Shown: in pieces, positions 6,545-6,545 of the stretch
How positions within the stretch are numbered: position 1 is the stretch's first letter
Layout of the letters: each line of letters begins with the position of its first letter
Origin: Acidobacteriota bacterium
GTDB taxonomy: Bacteria; Acidobacteriota; UBA890; WLXD01
NCBI GenBank assembly: GCA_022571615.1
Contig: JACZXM010000181.1
Coordinates: forward strand, 1-6,545
Direction of reading: 5' to 3'
DNA: 6,545 nucleotides
Position numbers and translations under genes: made by a program
Notes under the pieces: generated by a model
Told to the model about the DNA's origin: nothing
The model's database searches: none
What the model saw: only the letters and a program-made list of their open reading frames with translations

Positions 6545-6545
6545 G

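Noticed and set aside
1..6545. CRISPR array
   Set aside because: No regularly spaced direct repeats of 20 bases or more were seen.

Overview
The window is a high-GC chromosomal segment from a Gram-negative bacterium. The evidence is an OmpH/Skp-type periplasmic chaperone, several Sec signal peptides and a secreted dipeptidyl-peptidase IV-type enzyme. The gene set would fit gammaproteobacteria of the Xanthomonadales type or Acidobacteriota. The sequence alone does not settle which.

Layout. 1-247: gene-free leader with a long imperfect inverted repeat (arms 10-28 and 96-114, with a second hairpin nested inside) and one copy of a 28-base repeat. 248-2485 (+): secreted S9B prolyl dipeptidyl peptidase with all catalytic residues present. 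2528-3109 (-): pdxH, convergent with the peptidase; its start region carries the second copy of the 28-base repeat. 3113-4063: about 950 bases without a convincing protein gene. Part of it (about 3322-3671) reads as a chain of hairpins, three capped by GCAA tetraloops, and is followed by a perfect 9-bp inverted repeat and a T-run. I read it as a structured non-coding RNA, possibly an orphan HEARO/omega-RNA-like element with no IscB/IsrB-type nuclease gene beside it. That family name rests on memory, not on a search. 4064-4734 (-): a small exported HExxH metallopeptidase-like gene broken by a -1 frameshift at a G-run. 4735-5081: spacer with a minus-strand reading frame interrupted by TAG. 5082-5900 (-): exported protein with an N-terminal TIMP/NTR-like cysteine pattern and a C-terminal CnaB-like beta-sandwich. 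5901-6157: divergent intergenic region with two mutually exclusive GC-rich hairpins. 6158-6544 (+): OmpH/Skp-like gene whose last ~25 codons do not look like the family, so it is probably truncated, frameshifted or chimeric at the window edge.

Functional links are loose. The peptidase, the broken metallopeptidase and the TIMP-like protein all act outside the cytoplasm. The last two lie on the same strand and could be co-transcribed. PdxH is housekeeping vitamin B6 metabolism. The most interesting part is the non-coding 3.3-3.76 kb segment, whose A+T-richer left end and dense secondary structure set it apart from the neighbouring genes.
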